A stretch of DNA of 7,875 bases from Gemmataceae bacterium (GTDB lineage: Bacteria > Planctomycetota > Planctomycetia > Gemmatales > Gemmataceae), in contig JAOAAM010000289.1 in the NCBI GenBank assembly GCA_026418875.1, positions 1 through 7,875 of the forward strand. Reading direction: 5' to 3'. A program made the position numbers and the translations under genes. This document shows positions 6,631-7,875 of this stretch, piece after piece (within the stretch, counting starts at the first letter, position 1; each line of letters begins with the position of its first letter). Below the pieces are notes generated by a model. It did no database searches. It saw only the letters and a list, made by a program, of their open reading frames with translations, and had not been told where the DNA came from.

Positions 6631-6948
6631 ATGGATGAGTTGATCCGAGTTTCGTTGGCCGCCGAACCGGGCGAATCGCCCCAGGATTTTGGCCAACGAT
6701 TGAGTCGCTTCTGGACCCACATGCTGCGAAATCGACCCGACGACTTCGAGCGTGTCTTCGCGGAGTCCACCGACTTTGAATCGACACGGCAGGGGCTGCG
6801 CCGGCACTACCTCGTGGAGCGGTCGGTGTTGCCAATCTTGGAGGCTGAATTACAAGCCGCCGGCTTCAAGTACGACCCCGTCGATTTCGATGACACCTAC
6901 AGCAGGTACGAGGCCGTCCCACCAGACTGGTGGCAAATCGAGCATTGA
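6631..6948 (+). CDS. Small cytosolic protein of unknown function
   Basis: 105 residues; I do not recognise a family. The ATG at 6631 has GGGAG seven to eleven bases upstream, a good ribosome site. The protein is acidic and mixed helical, with no signal peptide, membrane segment or Cys residues. An Asp/Glu/Arg-rich first half contains PQDFGQRLSRFWTHMLR (18-34) and DDFERVFAESTDFES; the second half has a helix (RHYLVERSVLPILEAELQAA) and then an aromatic, acidic end with FKYDPVDFDDTYSRYEAVPP and DWWQIEH. Coding is supported by the good start, the absence of a competing gene, codon use like its neighbours, and a protein-like composition. It is divergent from rdgB and converges on the acyltransferase gene; this layout does not suggest a shared pathway. 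It could be a lineage-specific planctomycete protein. Confidence 0.72.
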   Translation: MDELIRVSLAAEPGESPQDFGQRLSRFWTHMLRNRPDDFERVFAESTDFESTRQGLRRHYLVERSVLPILEAELQAAGFKYDPVDFDDTYSRYEAVPPDWWQIEH

Positions 6949-6988
6949 GTGCCGATCCGAAAACCCACCGCGTGCGGATTTCCCCACC

Positions 6989-7082
6989 CATGCTCGGTGG
7001 CTCGCATGCTCACATGCTCAGTCGCTGGCTCGCATGCTCACATGCTCAGTCGCTGGCTCACATGCTCACATGCTCAGTCGGC
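6989..7082. repeat. 28-bp tandem repeat array between convergent genes
   Basis: Three 28-base units occupy 6999-7026, 7027-7054 and 7055-7082. Units 1 and 2 are identical; each reads GGCTCGCATGCTCACATG followed by CTCAGTCGCT. Unit 3 has GGCTCACATG at its start and ends in CGGC. A partial copy (CATGCTCGGT, 6989-6998) precedes unit 1. Each unit also holds two copies of CATGCTCA. The array fills most of the 125-base gap between the 105-residue gene and the acyltransferase gene and includes the acyltransferase stop codon (TGA, minus strand, 7076-7074). I see no stem-loop with a T-tract, so a terminator role is not supported. Confidence 0.93.
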
Positions 7083-7875
7083 GACGTGTTCCGCACTTGC
7101 CGATGAGCCATCCTCCGTCGCTGAGGTGTCGCCGTCGTGATCGTTGGTCTCCGGGAACGCCAACGGCAACTCGGGCAGGCCCAAATGAGTCCGGGCACGC
7201 AGGACGGCCATCATGAGATACCGCCGGGTTCGCCAGTGATCGCGCAACAGGTCCTCGGGGAGATACTCCGGCTCGCTGATGCCGATGCGGATGGCACGGA
7301 GAAGGTCGATTCTTTTATTCACCGTTGGCGGTCCGCCTTTGTACGAGACATAACTCCCCCAGCCGCCCTCGATCCAGCAGGCGATGACGGGGGTCTGCGG
7401 CCGACGACGGAGAATCTCATGGATGCCGTGGCCAAACCGCCGCAGCGATTGCTCCTCGCGCCGTTTCAACCAGCCTTCGGGGAAGATCAAGAGGTTGTCG
7501 CCCTGGTCGATGGCTTGGACAGCGATGTCGATTTCGGGGGCTTGCCGCCTGAATCGCGCCTCGGGAACACGGATGGTGAAGAAGACACGCCGCATCAGCC
7601 AAGAGATGCAAGGCAAATCGTAAAACCGAGCGGTCATCATCGGGCGGACCCGCAGCGGCAGGACTTTCGCCACCCATAACGGATCAAACCAGGCGGCATG
7701 ATTCGCGATGATGACGGTCGGCCCGCGCGTCGGCACTCGATGCACTCCCGGCCCCGCCGCGCGGATCCGGTACATGATCCCCAAGAGCGGCTCGACCAGC
7801 AATTCCAGCAATTCGCGGAAGAAACCGTAAAACGCCAGCGATGCCGAGCCAAGTGCGGCGATCGCCCCGACGATC
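7074..7875 (-). CDS. PlsC-family lysophospholipid/1-acylglycerol-3-phosphate acyltransferase (5' end cut by window edge)
   Basis: The frame is open from the right edge (first full codon at 7874) to the TGA at 7076-7074, 266 visible residues. Family motifs: IIANHAAWFDPLW (55-67; the catalytic H-x4-D as H59 and D64), a middle block TARFYDLPCISWLMRRVFF (81-99), and LLIFPEGWLKR (128-138; the acyl-acceptor-binding FPEG). Such enzymes acylate lysophosphatidate or related lysolipids at the inner membrane. Before the domain, visible residues 1-35 (IVGAIAALGSASLAFYGFF and on) form a hydrophobic segment continuing upstream, so the protein starts outside the window. A TTG at 7811 could in principle start translation but would cut through this segment. 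The upstream part may be one or more membrane helices, or a fused transporter domain as in some planctomycete acyltransferases. The C-terminal 27 residues are an acidic, Ser-rich, probably disordered tail, and the stop codon is inside the 28-bp repeat array. Confidence 0.9.
   Translation of the reverse strand, partial: IVGAIAALGSASLAFYGFFRELLELLVEPLLGIMYRIRAAGPGVHRVPTRGPTVIIANHAAWFDPLWVAKVLPLRVRPMMTARFYDLPCISWLMRRVFFTIRVPEARFRRQAPEIDIAVQAIDQGDNLLIFPEGWLKRREEQSLRRFGHGIHEILRRRPQTPVIACWIEGGWGSYVSYKGGPPTVNKRIDLLRAIRIGISEPEYLPEDLLRDHWRTRRYLMMAVLRARTHLGLPELPLAFPETNDHDGDTSATEDGSSASAEHVAD

Noticed and set aside
6989..7082. CRISPR array
   Set aside because: The 28-base units are directly adjacent with no spacers and no cas genes are present.
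6752..7216. Plus-strand frames through the 28-bp repeats (6752-7216 and 6949-7140) with repeated Ser/His/Met-Leu text
   Set aside because: They overlap the 105-residue gene in another frame and the end of the acyltransferase on the other strand; the repeated peptide is a by-product of the DNA repeat.

Overview
The window looks like ordinary chromosomal DNA from a GC-rich member of the Planctomycetota. Three things point there: a TIGR03067-type small secreted protein (a domain known almost only from planctomycetes), a Tat-exported DUF1501 protein of the kind these genomes carry in many copies, and a very large secreted protein with a planctomycete-style HEAT-like N-terminus and C-terminal TPRs. 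A Gemmatales-like relative is possible, but I cannot resolve rank below phylum by eye.

Layout. On the minus strand, 3071 down to 1 holds two genes in tandem: the TIGR03067 protein (3071-2634) and then, after 77 bases, the HEAT/TPR protein (2556-1), which runs off the left edge. A 204-base divergent region (3072-3275) with a strong hairpin separates them from aroB (3276-4355, plus strand), the shikimate-pathway 3-dehydroquinate synthase. The 267 bases after aroB carry a 15-bp tandem repeat, a candidate promoter and a hairpin that ends 2 bases before the start of the DUF1501 gene (4623-5969, plus). That gene converges on and overlaps by 67 bases rdgB (6559-5903, minus), the house-cleaning inosine/xanthosine triphosphatase. 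Divergent from rdgB is a 105-residue protein of unknown function (6631-6948, plus). It converges on a membrane lysophospholipid acyltransferase of the PlsC family (minus, 7074 to beyond the right edge). A 28-bp repeat array fills most of the space between these last two genes and includes the acyltransferase stop codon.

How the genes fit together. There is no single pathway. aroB and rdgB are housekeeping genes, the acyltransferase is a membrane-lipid enzyme, and the two left-hand minus-strand genes plus the DUF1501 gene encode exported proteins of unknown role. Except for the left-hand pair, genes alternate in strand, so most are probably single transcription units. I see no transposase, integrase, CRISPR array, tRNA, rRNA or toxin-antitoxin pair, and no convincing sign of a new multi-gene system. 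The most interesting material is non-coding (two tandem arrays and two hairpins), together with the convergent gene overlap and the 105-residue orphan.
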